A DNA stretch of 64,000 nucleotides from Climacium dendroides (GCA_950106755.1 CATNNA010000008.1:1240001-1304000); one strand, 5' to 3'. Positions 36,609-51,600 are shown, counted from the stretch's first letter. A program made the numbers and translations. The notes: generated from the letters alone by a model not told the origin.

Positions 36609-39600
36609 TTGCAACAGTTGGGTTTGTCAAGTTTTCTTGCTTTCATTTTCCTACGTGCAATGTCTATGAGGTTTGAAATGATGGAGGCCCTCAAAGTGCA
36701 AGGCAAGCCGAATTCAATCTTGTTGAATTTGTCACGCATTGCCTTCACATTTTCTCCTCCAATTACCATGTTGCAACAACAAAGGGATGGCTTGGAGCAT
36801 TGGCAACTTCTACATTGCTTGGCTTTCATATTTGTACGAGCAATGTGCATGAGATTTGAAGTTTGGGCAACAAAATACAAGGCAATGTGACTATCTCTAT
36901 TTGAAATTCTCGCGCATTCCCTTTGAATTAAGACCATACAATAAGTTGTTACAAATAGTTTGAAAGTGATATCTTGCAACAGTTGGGTTTGTCAAGTTTT
37001 CTTGCTTTCATTTTCCTACGTGCAATGTCTATGAGGTTTGAAATGATGGAGGCCCTCAAAGTGCAAGGCAAGCCGAATTCAATCTTGTTGAATTTGTCAC
37101 GCATTGCCTTCACATTTTCTCCTCCAATTACCATGTTGCAACAACAAAGGGATGGCTTGGAGCATTGGCAACTTCTACATTGCTTGGCTTTCATATTTGT
37201 ACGAGCAATGTGCATGAGATTTGAAGTTTGGGCAACAAAATACAAGGCAATGTGACTATCTCTATTTGAAATTCTCGCGCATTCCCTTCGAATTTAGACC
37301 ATAGAATAAGTTGTTACAAATAGTTTGAAAGTGATATCTTGCAACAGTGGGGTTTGTCAAGTTTTCTTGCTTTCATTTTCCTACATGCAATGTCTATGAG
37401 GTTTGAAATGATGGAGGCCCTCAAAGTGCAAGGCAAGCCGAATTCAATCTTGTTGAATTTGTCACGCATTGCCTTCACATTTTCTCCTCGAATTACCATG
37501 TTGCAACAACAAAGGGATGGCTTGGAGCATTGGCACCTTCTACATTGCTTGGCTTTCATATTTGTACGAGCAATGTGCATGAGATTTGAAGTTTGGGCAA
37601 CAAAATACAAGGCAATGTGACTATCTCTATTTGAAATTCTCGCGCATTCCCTTCGAATTTAGACCATACAATAAGTTGTTACAAATAGTTTGAAAGTGAT
37701 ATCTTGCAACAGTTGGGTTTGTCAAGTTTTCTTGCTTTCATTTTCCTACATGCAATGTCTATGAGGTTTGAAATGATGGAGGCCCTCAAAGTGCAAGGTA
37801 AGCCGAATTCAATCTTGTTGAATTTGTCACGCATTGCCTTCACATTTTCTCCTCCAATTACCATGTTGCAACAACAAAGGGATGGCTTGGAGCATTGGCA
37901 CCTTCTACATTGCCTCGCTTTCATATTTGTACGAGCAATGTGCATGAGATTTGAAGTTTGGGCAACAAAATACAAGGCAATGTGACTATCTCTATTTGAA
38001 ATTCTCGCGCATTTCCTTCCAATTTAGACCATACAATAAGTTGTTACAAATAGTTTGAAAGTGATATCTTGCAACAGTTGGGTTTGTCAAGTTTTCTTGC
38101 TTTCATTTTCCTACGTGCAATGTCTATGAGGTTTGAAATGATGGAGGCCCTCAAAGTGCAAGGCAAGCCGAATTCAATCTTGTTGAATTTGTCACGCATT
38201 GCCTTCACATTTTCTCCTCCAATTACCATGTTGCAACAACAAAGGGATGGCTTGGAGCATTGGCAACTTCTACATTGCTTGGCTTTCATATTTGTACGAG
38301 CAATGTGCATGAGATTTGAAGTTTGGGCAACAAAATACAAGGCAATGTGACTATCTCTATTTGAAATTCTCGCGCATTCCCTTTGAATTTAGACCATACA
38401 ATAAGTTGTTACAAATAGTTTGAAAGTGATATCTTGCAACAGTTGGGTTTGTCAAGTTTTCTTGCTTTCATTTTCCTACGTGCAATGTCTATGAGGTTTG
38501 AAATGATGGAGGCCCTCAAAGTGCAAGGTAAGCCGAATTCAATCTTGTTGAATTTGTCACGCATTGCCTTCACATTTTCTCCTCCAATTACCATGTTGCA
38601 ACAACAAAGGGATGGCTTGGAGCATTGGCACCTTCTACATTGCCTCGCTTTCATATTTGTACGAGCAATGTGCATGAGATTTGAAGTTTGGGCAACAAAA
38701 TACAAGGCAATGTGACTATCTCTATTTGAAATTCTCGCGCATTCCCTTCGAATTTAGACCATACAATAAGTTGTTACAAATAGTTTGAAAGTGATATCTT
38801 GCAACAGTTGGGTTTGTCAAGTTTTCTTGCTTTCATTTTCCTACGTGCAATGTCTATGAGGTTTGAAATGATGGAGGCCCTCAAAGTGCAAGGTAAGCCG
38901 AATTCAATCTTGTTGAATTTGTCACGCATTGCCTTCACATTTTCTCCTCCAATTACCATGTTGCAACAACAAAGGGATGGCTTGGAGCATTGGCACCTTC
39001 TACATTGCCTCGCTTTCATATTTGTACGAGCAATGTGCATGAGATTTGAAGTTTGGGCAACAAAATACAAGGCAATGTGACTATCTCTATTTGAAATTCT
39101 CGCGCATTCCCTTCGAATTTAGACCATACAATAAGTTGTTACAAATAGTTTGAAAGTGATATCTTGCAACAGTTGGGTTTGTCAAGTTTTCTTGCTTTCA
39201 TTTTCCTACGTGCAATGTCTATGAGGTTTGAAATGATGGAGGCCCTCAAAGTGCAAGGTAAGCCGAATTCAATCTTGTTGAATTTGTCACGCATTGCCTT
39301 CACATTTTCTCCTCGAATTACCATGTTGCAACAACAAAGGGATGGCTTGGAGCATTGGCACCTTCTACATTGCCTCGCTTTCATATTTGTACGAGCAATG
39401 TGCATGAGATTTGAAGTTTGGGCAACAAAATACAAGGCAATGTGACTATCTCTATTTGAAATTCTCGCGCATTCCCTTTGAATTAAGACCATACAATAAG
39501 TTGTTACAAATAGTTTGAAAGTGATATCTTGCAACAGTTGGGTTTGTCAAGTTTTCTTGCTTTCATTTTCCTACGTGCAATGTCTATGAGGTTTGAAATG

Positions 39601-42600
39601 ATGGAGGCCCTCAAAGTGCAAGGCAAGCCGAATTCAATCTTGTTGAATTTGTCACGCATTGCCTTCACATTTTTTCCTCGAATGACCATGTTGCAACAAC
39701 AAAGGGATGGCTTGGAGCATTGGCACCTTCTACATTGCTTGGCTTTCATATTTGTACGAGCAATGTGCATGAGATTTGAAGTTTGGGCAACAAAATACAA
39801 GGCAATGTGACTATCTCTATTTGAAATTCTCGCGCATTCCCTTCGAATTTAGACCATACAATAAGTTGTTACAAATAGTTTGAAAGTGATATCTTGCAAC
39901 AGTTGGGTTTGTCAAGTTTTCTTGCTTTCATTTTCCTACATGCAATGTCTATGAGGTTTGAAATGATGGAGGCCCTCAAAGTGCAAGGTAAGCCGAATTC
40001 AATCTTGTTGAATTTGTCACGCATTGCCTTCACATTTTCTCCTCGAATTACCATGTTGCAACAACAAAGGGATGGCTTGGAGCATTGGCACCTTCTACAT
40101 TGCCTCGCTTTCATATTTGTACGAGCAATGTGCATGAGATTTGAAGTTTGGGCAACAAAATACAAGGCAATGTGACTATCTCTATTTGAAATTCTCGCGC
40201 ATTCCCTTTGAATTAAGACCATACAATAAGTTGTTACAAATAGTTTGAAAGTGATATCTTGCAACAGTTGGGTTTGTCAAGTTTTCTTGCTTTCATTTTC
40301 CTACGTGCAATGTCTATGAGGTTTGAAATGATGGAGGCCCTCAAAGTGCAAGGCAAGCCGAATTCAATCTTGTTGAATTTGTCACGCATTGCCTTCACAT
40401 TTTCTCCTCCAATTACCATGTTGCAACAACAAAGGGATGGCTTGGAGCATTGGCAACTTCTACATTGCTTGGCTTTCATATTTGTACGAGCAATGTGCAT
40501 GAGATTTGAAGTTTGGGCAACAAAATACAAGGCAATGTGACTATCTCTATTTGAAATTCTCGCGCATTCCCTTTGAATTTAGACCATACAATAAGTTGTT
40601 ACAAATAGTTTGAAAGTGATATCTTGCAACAGTTGGGTTTGTCAAGTTTTCTTGCTTTCATTTTCCTACGTGCAATGTCTATGAGGTTTGAAATGATGGA
40701 GGCCCTCAAAGTGCAAGGGAAGCCGAATTCAATCTTGTTGAATTTGTCACGCATTGCCTTCACATTTTCTCCTCGAATTACCATGTTGCAACAACAAAGG
40801 GATGGCTTGGAGCATTGGCACCTTCTACATTGCCTCGCTTTCATATTTGTACGAGCAATGTGCATGAGATTTGAAGTTTGGGCAACAAAATACAAGGCAA
40901 TGTGACTATCTCTATTTGAAATTCTCGCGCATTCCCTTCGAATTTAGACCATACAATAAGTTGTTACAAATAGTTTGAAAGTGATATCTTGCAACAGTTG
41001 GGTTTGTCAAGTTTTCTTGCTTTCATTTTCCTACGTGCAATGTCTATGAGGTTTGAAATGATGGAGGCCCTCAAAGTGCAAGGTAAGCCGAATTCAATCT
41101 TGTTGAATTTGTCACGCATTGCCTTCACATTTTCTCCTCGAATTACCATGTTGCAACAACAAAGGGATGGCTTGGAGCATTGGCACCTTCTACATTGCCT
41201 CGCTTTCATATTTGTACGAGCAATGTGCATGAGATTTGAAGTTTGGGCAACAAAATACAAGGCAATGTGACTATCTCTATTTGAAATTCTCGCGCATTCC
41301 CTTTGAATTAAGACCATACAATAAGTTGTTACAAATAGTTTGAAAGTGATATCTTGCAACAGTTGGGTTTGTCAAGTTTTCTTGCTTTCATTTTCCTACG
41401 TGCAATGTCTATGAGGTTTGAAATGATGGAGGCCCTCAAAGTGCAAGGCAAGCCGAATTCAATCTTGTTGAATTTGTCACGCATTGCCTTCACATTTTCT
41501 CCTCGAATGACCATGTTGCAACAACAAAGGGATGGCTTGGAGCATTGGCACCTTCTACATTGCTTGGCTTTCATATTTGTACGAGCAATGTGCATGAGAT
41601 TTGAAGTTTGGGCAACAAAATACAAGGCAATGTGACTATCTCTATTTGAAATTCTCGCGCATTCCCTTCGAATTTAGACCATACAATAAGTTGTTACAAA
41701 TAGTTTGAAAGTGATATCTTGCAACAGTTGGGTTTGTCAAGTTTTCTTGCTTTCATTTTCCTACATGCAATGTCTATGAGGTTTGAAATGATGGAGGCCC
41801 TCAAAGTGCAAGGTAAGCCGAATTCAATCTTGTTGAATTTGTCACGCATTGCCTTCACATTTTCTCCTCGAATTACCATGTTGCAACAACAAAGGGATGG
41901 CTTGGAGCATTGGCAACTTCTACATTGCCTCGCTTTCATATTTGTACGAGCAATGTGCATGAGATTTGAAGTTTGGGCAACAAAATACAAGGCAATGTGA
42001 CTATCTCTATTTGAAATTCTCGCGCATTCCCTTCGAATTAAGACCATACAATAAGTTGTTACAAATAGTTTGAAAGTGATATCTTGCAACAGTTGGGTTT
42101 GTCAAGTTTTCTTGCTTTCATTTTCCTACGTGCAATGTCTATGAGGTTTGAAATGATGGAGGCCCTCAAAGTGCAAGGCAAGCCGAATTCAATCTTGTTG
42201 AATTTGTCACGCATTGCCTTCACATTTTCTCCTCCAATTACCATGTTGCAACAACAAAGGGATGGCTTGGAGCATTGGCACCTTCTACATTGCCTCGCTT
42301 TCATATTTGTACGAGCAATGTGCATGAGATTTGAAGTTTGGGCAACAAAATACAAGGCAATGTGACTATCTCTATTTGAAATTCTCGCGCATTCCCTTTG
42401 AATTAAGACCATACAATAAGTTGTTACAAATAGTTTGAAAGTGATATCTTGCAATAGTTGGGTTTGTCAAGTTTTCTTGCTTTCATTTTCCTACGTGCAA
42501 TGTCTATGAGGTTTGAAATGATGGAGGCCCTCAAAGTGCAAGGCAAGCCGAATTCAATCTTGTTGAATTTGTCACGCATTGCCTTCACATTTTCTCCTCG

Positions 42601-43543
42601 AATTACCATGTTGCAACAACAAAGGGATGGCTTGGAGCATTGGCAACTTCTACATTGCTTGGCTTTCATATTTGTACGAGCAATGTGCATGAGATTTGAA
42701 GTTTGGGCAACAAAATACAAGGCAATGTGACTATCTCTATTTGAAATTCTCGCGCATTCCCTTCGAATTTAGACCATACAATAAGTTGTTACAAATAGTT
42801 TGAAAGTGATATCTTGCAACAGTTGGGTTTGTCAAGTTTTCTTGCTTTCATTTTCCTACGTGCAATGTCTATGAGGTTTGAAATGATGGAGGCCCTCAAA
42901 GTGCAAGGTAAGCCGAATTCAATCTTGTTGAATTTGTCACGCATTGCCTTCACATTTTCTCCTCCAATTACCATGTTGCAACAACAAAGGGATGGCTTGG
43001 AGCATTGGCACCTTCTACATTGCCTCGCTTTCATATTTGTACGAGCAATGTGCATGAGATTTGAAGTTTGGGCAACAAAATACAAGGCAATGTGACTATG
43101 TCTATTTGAAATTCTCGCGCATTCCCTTTGAATTAAGACCATACAATAAGTTGTTACAAATAGTTTGAAAGTGATATCTTGCAACAGTTGGGTTTGTCAA
43201 GTTTTCTTGCTTTCATTTTCCTACGTGCAATGTCTATGAGGTTTGAAATGATGGAGGCCCTCAAAGTGCAAGGCAAGCCGAATTCAATCTTGTTGAATTT
43301 GTCACGCATTGCCTTCACATTTTCTCCTCCAATTACCATGTTGCAACAACAAAGGGATGGCTTGGAGCATTGGCAACTTCTACATTGCTTGGCTTTCATA
43401 TTTGTACGAGCAATGTGCATGAGATTTGAAGTTTGGGCAACAAAATACAAGGCAATGTGACTATCTCTATTTGAAATTCTCGCGCATTCCCTTTGAATTA
43501 AGACCATACAATAAGTTGTTACAAATAGTTTGAAAGTGATATC
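36609..43543. repeat. Mosaic satellite region (units 100-118)
   Basis: Apart from the 12-monomer-shift block listed separately, this stretch mixes CTCCA and CTCGA units without a long regular HOR. A partial five-monomer step links 39164-39893 with 40989-41718. Singletons include GACCATAGAAT and CAACAGTGGGG in the unit near 37314-37703, and TTGCAATAGTTG near 42449. The unit at 38069 and that at 40259 share CTTTG with ATTTAG at their ends. I see nothing other than satellite here. Confidence 0.8.
39164..39893. repeat. 2-monomer block duplicated at a 12-monomer shift, right copy
   Basis: Matches 34784-35513, carrying both linked changes. The AATGACC change alone also occurs in units starting 41354, 44274 and 51209. 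It is therefore probably the older mutation, with the TTTTTTCC change added later. Confidence 0.85.
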
Positions 43544-45733
43544 TTGCAACAGTTGGGTTTGTCAAGTTTTCTTGCTTTCATTTTCATACGTGCAATGTCT
43601 ATGAGGTTTGAAATGATGGAGGCCCTCAAAGTGCAAGGCAAGCCGAATTCAATCTTGTTGAATTTGTCACGCATTGCCTTCACATTTTCTCCTCGAATTA
43701 CCATGTTGCAACAACAAAGGGATGGCTTGGAGCATTGGCACCTTCTACATTGCCTCGCTTTCATATTTGTACGAGCAATGTGCATGAGATTTGAAGTTTG
43801 GGCAACAAAATACAAGGCAATGTGACTATGTCTATTTGGAATTCTCGCGCATTCCCTTCGAATTAAGACCATACAATAAGTTGTTACAAATAGTTTGAAA
43901 GTGATATCTTGCAACAGTTGGGTTTGTCAAGTTTTCTTGCTTTCATTTTCCTACGTGCAATGTCTATGAGGTTTGAAATGATGGAGGCCCTCAAAGTGCA
44001 AGGCAAGCCGAATTCAATCTTGTTGAATTTGTCACGCATTGCCTTCACATTTTCTCCTCCAATTACCATGTTGCAACAACAAAGGGATGGCTTGGAGCAT
44101 TGGCAACTTCTACATTGCTTGGCTTTCATATTTGTACGAGCAATGTGCATGAGATTTGAAGTTTGGGCAACAAAATACAAGGCAATGTGACTATGTCTAT
44201 TTGAAATTCTCGCGCATTCCCTTCGAATTAAGACCATACAATAAGTTGTTACAAATAGTTTGAAAGTGATATCTTGCAACAGTTGGGTTTGTCAAGTTTT
44301 CTTGCTTTCATTTTCCTACGTGCAATGTCTATGAGGTTTGAAATGATGGAGGCCCTCAAAGTGCAAGGCAAGCCGAATTCAATCTTGTTGAATTTGTCAC
44401 GCATTGCCTTCACATTTTCTCCTCGAATGACCATGTTGCAACAACAAAGGGATGGCTTGGAGCATTGGCACCTTCTACATTGCTTGGCTTTCATATTTGT
44501 ACGAGCAATGTGCATGAGATTTGAAGTTTGGGCAACAAAATACAAGGCAATGTGACTATCTCTATTTGAAATTCTCGCGCATTCCCTTCGAATTTAGACC
44601 ATACAATAAGTTGTTACAAATAGTTTGAAAGTGATATCTTGCAACAGTTGGGTTTGTCAAGTTTTCTTGCTTTCATTTTCCTACATGCAATGTCTATGAG
44701 GTTTGAAATGATGGAGGCCCTCAAAGTGCAAGGTAAGCCGAATTCAATCTTGTCGAATTTGTCACGCATTGCCTTCACATTTTCTCCTCCAATTACCATG
44801 TTGCAACAACAAAGGGATGGCTTGGAGCATTGGCAACTTCTACATTGCCTCGCTTTCATATTTGTACGAGCAATGTGCATGAGATTTGAAGTTTGGGCAA
44901 CAAAATACAAGGCAATGTGACTATCTCTATTTGAAATTCTCGCGCATTCCCTTTGAATTAAGACCATACAATAAGTTGTTACAAATAGTTTGAAAGTGAT
45001 ATCTTGCAACAGTTGGGTTTGTCAAGTTTTCTTGCTTTCATTTTCCTACGTGCAATGTCTATGAGGTTTGAAATGATGGAGGCCCTCAAAGTGCAAGGTA
45101 AGCCGAATTCAATCTTGTTGAATTTGTCACGCATTGCCTTCACATTTTCTCCTCCAATTACCATGTTGCAACAACAAAGGGATGGCTTGGAGCATTGGCA
45201 CCTTCTACATTGCCTCGCTTTCATATTTGTACGAGCAATGTGCATGAGATTTGAAGTTTGGGCAACAAAATACAAGGCAATGTGACTATCTCTATTTGGA
45301 ATTCTCGCGCATTCCCTTCGAATTAAGACCATACAATAAGTTGTTACAAATAGTTTGAAAGTGATATCTTGCAACAGTTGGGTTTGTCAAGTTTTCTTGC
45401 TTTCATTTTCCTACATGCAATGTCTATGAGGTTTGAAATGATGGAGGCCCTCAAAGTGCAAGGTAAGCCGAATTCAATCTTGTTGAATTTGTCACGCATT
45501 GCCTTCACATTTTCTCCTCCAATTACCATGTTGCAACAACAAAGGGATGGCTTGGAGCATTGGCACCTTCTACATTGCCTCGCTTTCATATTTGTACGAG
45601 CAATGTGCATGAGATTTGAAGTTTGGGCAACAAAATACAAGGCAATGTGACTATCTCTATTTGGAATTCTCGCGCATTCCCTTCGAATTAAGACCATACA
45701 ATAAGTTGTTACAAATAGTTTGAAAGTGATATC

Positions 45734-46098
45734 TTGCAACAGTTGGGTTTGTCAAGTTTTCTTGCTTTCATTTTCCTACGTGCAATGTCTATGAGGTTTG
45801 AAATGATGGAGGCCCTCAAAGTGCAAGGTAAGCCGAATTCAATCTTGTTGAATTTGTCACGCATTGCCTTCACATTTTCTCCTCGAATTACCATGTTGCA
45901 GCAACAAAGGGATGGCTTGGAGCATTGGCACCTTCTACATTGCCTCGCTTTCATATTTGTACGAGCAATGTGCATGAGATTTGAAGTTTGGGCAACAAAA
46001 TACAAGGCAATGTGACTATGTCTATTTGAAATTCTCGCGCATTCCCTTTGAATTTAGACCATACAATAAGTTGTTACAAATAGTTTGAAAGTGATATC
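45734..46098. repeat. Monomer with broken palindrome, left copy
   Basis: This unit has TGTTGCAGCA instead of the palindrome TGTTGCAACA, near 45897-45906. The same change, with the same linked variants (AAGGT, CTCGA, GCACC, TATGT, CTTTG/ATTTAG), recurs at 48289-48653, seven monomers away. The upstream units of both end in TTGGAATTC/CTTCG. Confidence 0.8.
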
Positions 46099-46463
46099 TT
46101 GCAACAGTTGGGTTTGTCAAGTTTTCTTGCTTTCATTTTCCTACATGCAATGTCTATGAGGTTTGAAATGATGGAGGCCCTCAAAGTGCAAGGTAAGCCG
46201 AATTCAATCTTGTTGAATTTGTCACGCATTGCCTTCACATTTTCTCCTCCAATTACCATGTTGCAACAACAAAGGGATGGCTTGGAGCATTGGCAATTTC
46301 TACATTGCCTGGCTTTCATATTTGTACGAGCAATGTGCATGAGATTTGAAGTTTGGGCAACAAAATACAAGGCAATGTGACTATCTCTATTTGAAATTCT
46401 CGCGCATTCCCTTCGAATTAAGACCATACAATAAGTTGTTACAAATAGTTTGAAAGTGATATC
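46099..46463. repeat. Intermediate-haplotype monomer
   Basis: This unit carries CCTGG at the site that is otherwise CCTCG or CTTGG, so it combines one base from each form. It is also the only unit left of 56 kb with GCAATTTC, the variant that dominates the right end of the window. It may be a recombinant or a surviving intermediate. Confidence 0.75.
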
Positions 46464-48288
46464 TTGCAACAGTTGGGTTTGTCAAGTTTTCTTGCTTTCA
46501 TTTTCCTACATGCAATGTCTATGAGGTTTGAAATGATGGAGGCCCTCAAAGTGCAAGGTAAGCCGAATTCAATCTTGTTGAATTTGTCACGCATTGCCTT
46601 CACATTTTCTCCTCCAATTACCATGTTGCAACAACAAAGGGATGGCTTGGAGCATTGGCACCTTCTACATTGCCTCGCTTTCATATTTGTACGAGCAATG
46701 TGCATGAGATTTGAAGTTTGGGCAACAAAATACAAGGCAATGTGACTATGTCTATTTGAAATTCTCGCGCATTCCCTTCGAATTTAGACCATACAATAAG
46801 TTGTTACAAATAGTTTGAAAGTGATATCTTGCAACAGTTGGGTTTGTCAAGTTTTCTTGCTTTCATTTTCCTACATGCAATGTCTATGAGGTTTGAAATG
46901 ATGGAGGCCCTCAAAGTGCAAGGTAAGCCGAATTCAATCTTGTTGAATTTGTCACGCATTGCCTTCACATTTTCTCCTCCAATTACCATGTTGCAACAAC
47001 AAAGGGATGGCTTGGAGCATTGGCACCTTCTACATTGCCTCGCTTTCATATTTGTACGAGCAATGTGCATGAGATTTGAAGTTTGGGCAACAAAATACAA
47101 GGCAATGTGACTATGTCTATTTGAAATTCTCGCGCATTCCCTTTGAATTTAGACCATACAATAAGTTGTTACAAATAGTTTGAAAGTGATATCTTGCAAC
47201 AGTTGGGTTTGTCAAGTTTTCTTGCTTTCATTTTCCTACATGCAATGTCTATGAGGTTTGAAATGATGGAGGCCCTCAAAGTGCAAGGTAAGCCGAATTC
47301 AATCTTGTTGAATTTGTCACGCATTGCCTTCACATTTTCTCCTCCAATTACCATGTTGCAACAACAAAGGGATGGCTTGGAGCATTGGCACCTTCTACAT
47401 TGCCTCGCTTTCATATTTGTACGAGCAATGTGCATGAGATTTGAAGTTTGGGCAACAAAATACAAGGCAATGTGACTATCTCTATTTGGAATTCTCGCGC
47501 ATTCCCTTCGAATTAAGACCATACAATAAGTTGTTACAAATAGTTTGAAAGTGATATCTTGCAACAATTGGGTTTGTCAAGTTTTCTTGCTTTCATTTTC
47601 CTACATGCAATGTCTATGAGGTTTGAAATGATGGAGGCCCTCAAAGTGCAAGGTAAGCCGAATTCAATCTTGTTGAATTTGTCACGCATTGCCTTCACAT
47701 TTTCTCCTCCAATTACCATGTTGCAACAACAAAGGGATGGCTTGGAGCATTGGCACCTTCTACATTGCCTCGCTTTCATATTTGTACGAGCAATGTGCAT
47801 GAGATTTGAAGTTTGGGCAACAAAATACAAGGCAATGTGACTATCTCTATTTGGAATTCTCGCGCATTCCCTTCGAATTTAGACCATACAATAAGTTGTT
47901 ACAAATAGTTTGAAAGTGATATCTTGCAACAGTTGGGTTTGTCAAGTTTTCTTGCTTTCATTTTCCTACGTGCAATGTCTATGAGGTTTGAAATGATGGA
48001 GGCCCTCAAAGTGCAAGGCAAGCCGAATTCAATCTTGTTGAATTTGTCACGCATTGCCTTCACATTTTCTCCTCGAATTACCATGTTGCAACAACAAAGG
48101 GATGGCTTGGAGCATTGGCACCTTCTACATTGCCTCGCTTTCATATTTGTACGAGCAATGTGCATGAGATTTGAAGTTTGGGCAACAAAATACAAGGCAA
48201 TGTGACTATCTCTATTTGGAATTCTCGCGCATTCCCTTCGAATTAAGACCATACAATAAGTTGTTACAAATAGTTTGAAAGTGATATC

Positions 48289-48653
48289 TTGCAACAGTTG
48301 GGTTTGTCAAGTTTTCTTGCTTTCATTTTCCTACGTGCAATGTCTATGAGGTTTGAAATGATGGAGGCCCTCAAAGTGCAAGGTAAGCCGAATTCAATCT
48401 TGTTGAATTTGTCACGCATTGCCTTCACATTTTCTCCTCGAATTACCATGTTGCAGCAACAAAGGGATGGCTTGGAGCATTGGCACCTTCTACATTGCCT
48501 CGCTTTCATATTTGTACGAGCAATGTGCATGAGATTTGAAGTTTGGGCAACAAAATACAAGGCAATGTGACTATGTCTATTTGAAATTCTCGCGCATTCC
48601 CTTTGAATTTAGACCATACAATAAGTTGTTACAAATAGTTTGAAAGTGATATC
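48289..48653. repeat. Monomer with broken palindrome, right copy
   Basis: Partner of 45734-46098 at 2555 bp. The following units differ (CTCCA/GCAAT on the left, CTCGA/GCACC on the right), so the shared block is little more than one monomer. Confidence 0.8.
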
Positions 48654-51600
48654 TTGCAACAGTTGGGTTTGTCAAGTTTTCTTGCTTTCATTTTCCTACA
48701 TGCAATGTCTATGAGGTTTGAAATGATGGAGGCCCTCAAAGTGCAAGGTAAGCCGAATTCAATCTTGTTGAATTTGTCACGCATTGCCTTCACATTTTCT
48801 CCTCGAATTACCATGTTGCAACAACAAAGGGATGGCTTGGAGCATTGGCACCTTCTACATTGCCTCGCTTTCATATTTGTACGAGCAATGTGCATGAGAT
48901 TTGAAGTTTGGGCAACAAAATACAAGGCAATGTGACTATCTCTATTTGGAATTCTCGCGCATTCCCTTCGAATTAAGACCATACAATAAGTTGTTACAAA
49001 TAGTTTGAAAGTGATATCTTGCAACAGTTGGGTTTGTCAAGTTTTCTTGCTTTCATTTTCCTACGTGCAATGTCTATGAGGTTTGAAATGATGGAGGCCC
49101 TCAAAGTGCAAGGCAAGCCGAATTCAATCTTGTTGAATTTGTCACGCATTGCCTTCACATTTTCTCCTCGAATTACCATGTTGCAACAACAAAGGGATGG
49201 CTTGGAGCATTGGCACCTTCTACATTGCCTCGCTTTCATATTTGTACGAGCAATGTGCATGAGATTTGAAGTTTGGGCAACAAAATACAAGGCAATGTGA
49301 CTATGTCTATTTGAAATTCTCGCGCATTCCCTTTGAATTAAGACCATACAATAAGTTGTTACAAATAGTTTGAAAGTGATATCTTGCAACAGTTGGGTTT
49401 GTCAAGTTTTCTTGCTTTCATTTTCCTACATGCAATGTCTATGAGGTTTGAAATGATGGAGGCCCTCAAAGTGCAAGGTAAGCCGAATTCAATCTTGTTG
49501 AATTTGTCACGCATTGCCTTCACATTTTCTCCTCGAATTACCATGTTGCAACAACAAAGGGATGGCTTGGAGCATTGGCACCTTCTACATTGCCTCGCTT
49601 TCATATTTGTACGAGCAATGTGCATGAGATTTGAAGTTTGGGCAACAAAATACAAGGCAATGTGACTATGTCTATTTGGAATTCTCGCGCATTCCCTTTG
49701 AATTTAGACCATACAATAAGTTGTTACAAATAGTTTGAAAGTGATATCTTGCAACAGTTGGGTTTGTCAAGTTTTCTTGCTTTCATTTTCCTACATGCAA
49801 TGTCTATGAGGTTTGAAATGATGGAGGCCCTCAAAGTGCAAGGTAAGCCGAATTCAATCTTGTTGAATTTGTCACGCATTGCCTTCACATTTTCTCCTCC
49901 AATTACCATGTTGCAACAACAAAGGGATGGCTTGGAGCATTGGCACCTTCTACATTGCCTCGCTTTCATATTTGTACGAGCAATGTGCATGAGATTTGAA
50001 GTTTGGGCAACAAAATACAAGGCAATGTGACTATCTCTATTTGGAATTCTCGCGCATTCCCTTCGAATTAAGACCATACAATAAGTTGTTACAAATAGTT
50101 TGAAAGTGATATCTTGCAACAGTTGGGTTTGTCAAGTTTTCTTGCTTTCATTTTCCTACGTGCAATGTCTATGAGGTTTGAAATGATGGAGGCCCTCAAA
50201 GTGCAAGGCAAGCCGAATTCAATCTTGTTGAATTTGTCACGCATTGCCTTCACATTTTCTCCTCCAATTACCATGTTGCAACAACAAAGGGATGGCTTGG
50301 AGCATTGGCACCTTCTACATTGCCTCGCTTTCATATTTGTACGAGCAATGTGCATGAGATTTGAAGTTTGGGCAACAAAATACAAGGCAATGTGACTATG
50401 TCTATTTGAAATTCTCGCGCATTCCCTTTGAATTAAGACCATACAATAAGTTGTTACAAATAGTTTGAAAGTGATATCTTGCAACAGTTGGGTTTGTCAA
50501 GTTTTCTTGCTTTCATTTTCCTACATGCAATGTCTATGAGGTTTGAAATGATGGAGGCCCTCAAAGTGCAAGGTAAGCCGAATTCAATCTTGTTGAATTT
50601 GTCACGCATTGCCTTCACATTTTCTCCTCGAATTACCATGTTGCAACAACAAAGGGATGGCTTGGAGCATTGGCACCTTCTACATTGCCTCGCTTTCATA
50701 TTTGTACGAGCAATGTGCATGAGATTTGAAGTTTGGGCAACAAAATACAAGGCAATGTGACTATCTCTATTTGAAATTCTCGCGCATTCCCTTCGAATTA
50801 AGACCATACAATAAGTTGTTACAAATAGTTTGAAAGTGATATCTTGCAACAGTTGGGTTTGTCAAGTTTTCTTGCTTTCATTTTCCTACATGCAATGTCT
50901 ATGAGGTTTGAAATGATGGAGGCCCTCAAAGTGCAAGGTAAGCCGAATTCAATCTTGTTGAATTTGTCACGCATTGCCTTCACATTTTCTCCTCGAATTA
51001 CCATGTTGCAACAACAAAGGGATGGCTTGGAGCATTGGCACCTTCTACATTGCCTCGCTTTCATATTTGTACGAGCAATGTGCATGAGATTTGAAGTTTG
51101 GGCAACAAAATACAAGGCAATGTGACTATCTCTATTTGGAATTCTCGCGCATTCCCTTCGAATTAAGACCATACAATAAGTTGTTACAAATAGTTTGAAA
51201 GTGATATCTTGCAACAGTTGGGTTTGTCAAGTTTTCTTGCTTTCATTTTCCTACATGCAATGTCTATGAGGTTTGAAATGATGGAGGCCCTCAAAGTGCA
51301 AGGCAAGCCGAATTCAATCTTGTTGAATTTGTCACGCATTGCCTTCACATTTTCTCCTCGAATGACCATGTTGCAACAACAAAGGGATGGCTTGGAGCAT
51401 TGGCACCTTCTACATTGCTTGGCTTTCATATTTGTACGAGCAATGTGCATGAGATTTGAAGTTTGGGCAACAAAATACAAGGCAATGTGACTATGTCTAT
51501 TTGAAATTCTCGCGCATTCCCTTTGAATTTAGACCATACAATAAGTTGTTACAAATAGTTTGAAAGTGATATCTTGCAACAGTTGGGTTTGTCAAGTTTT

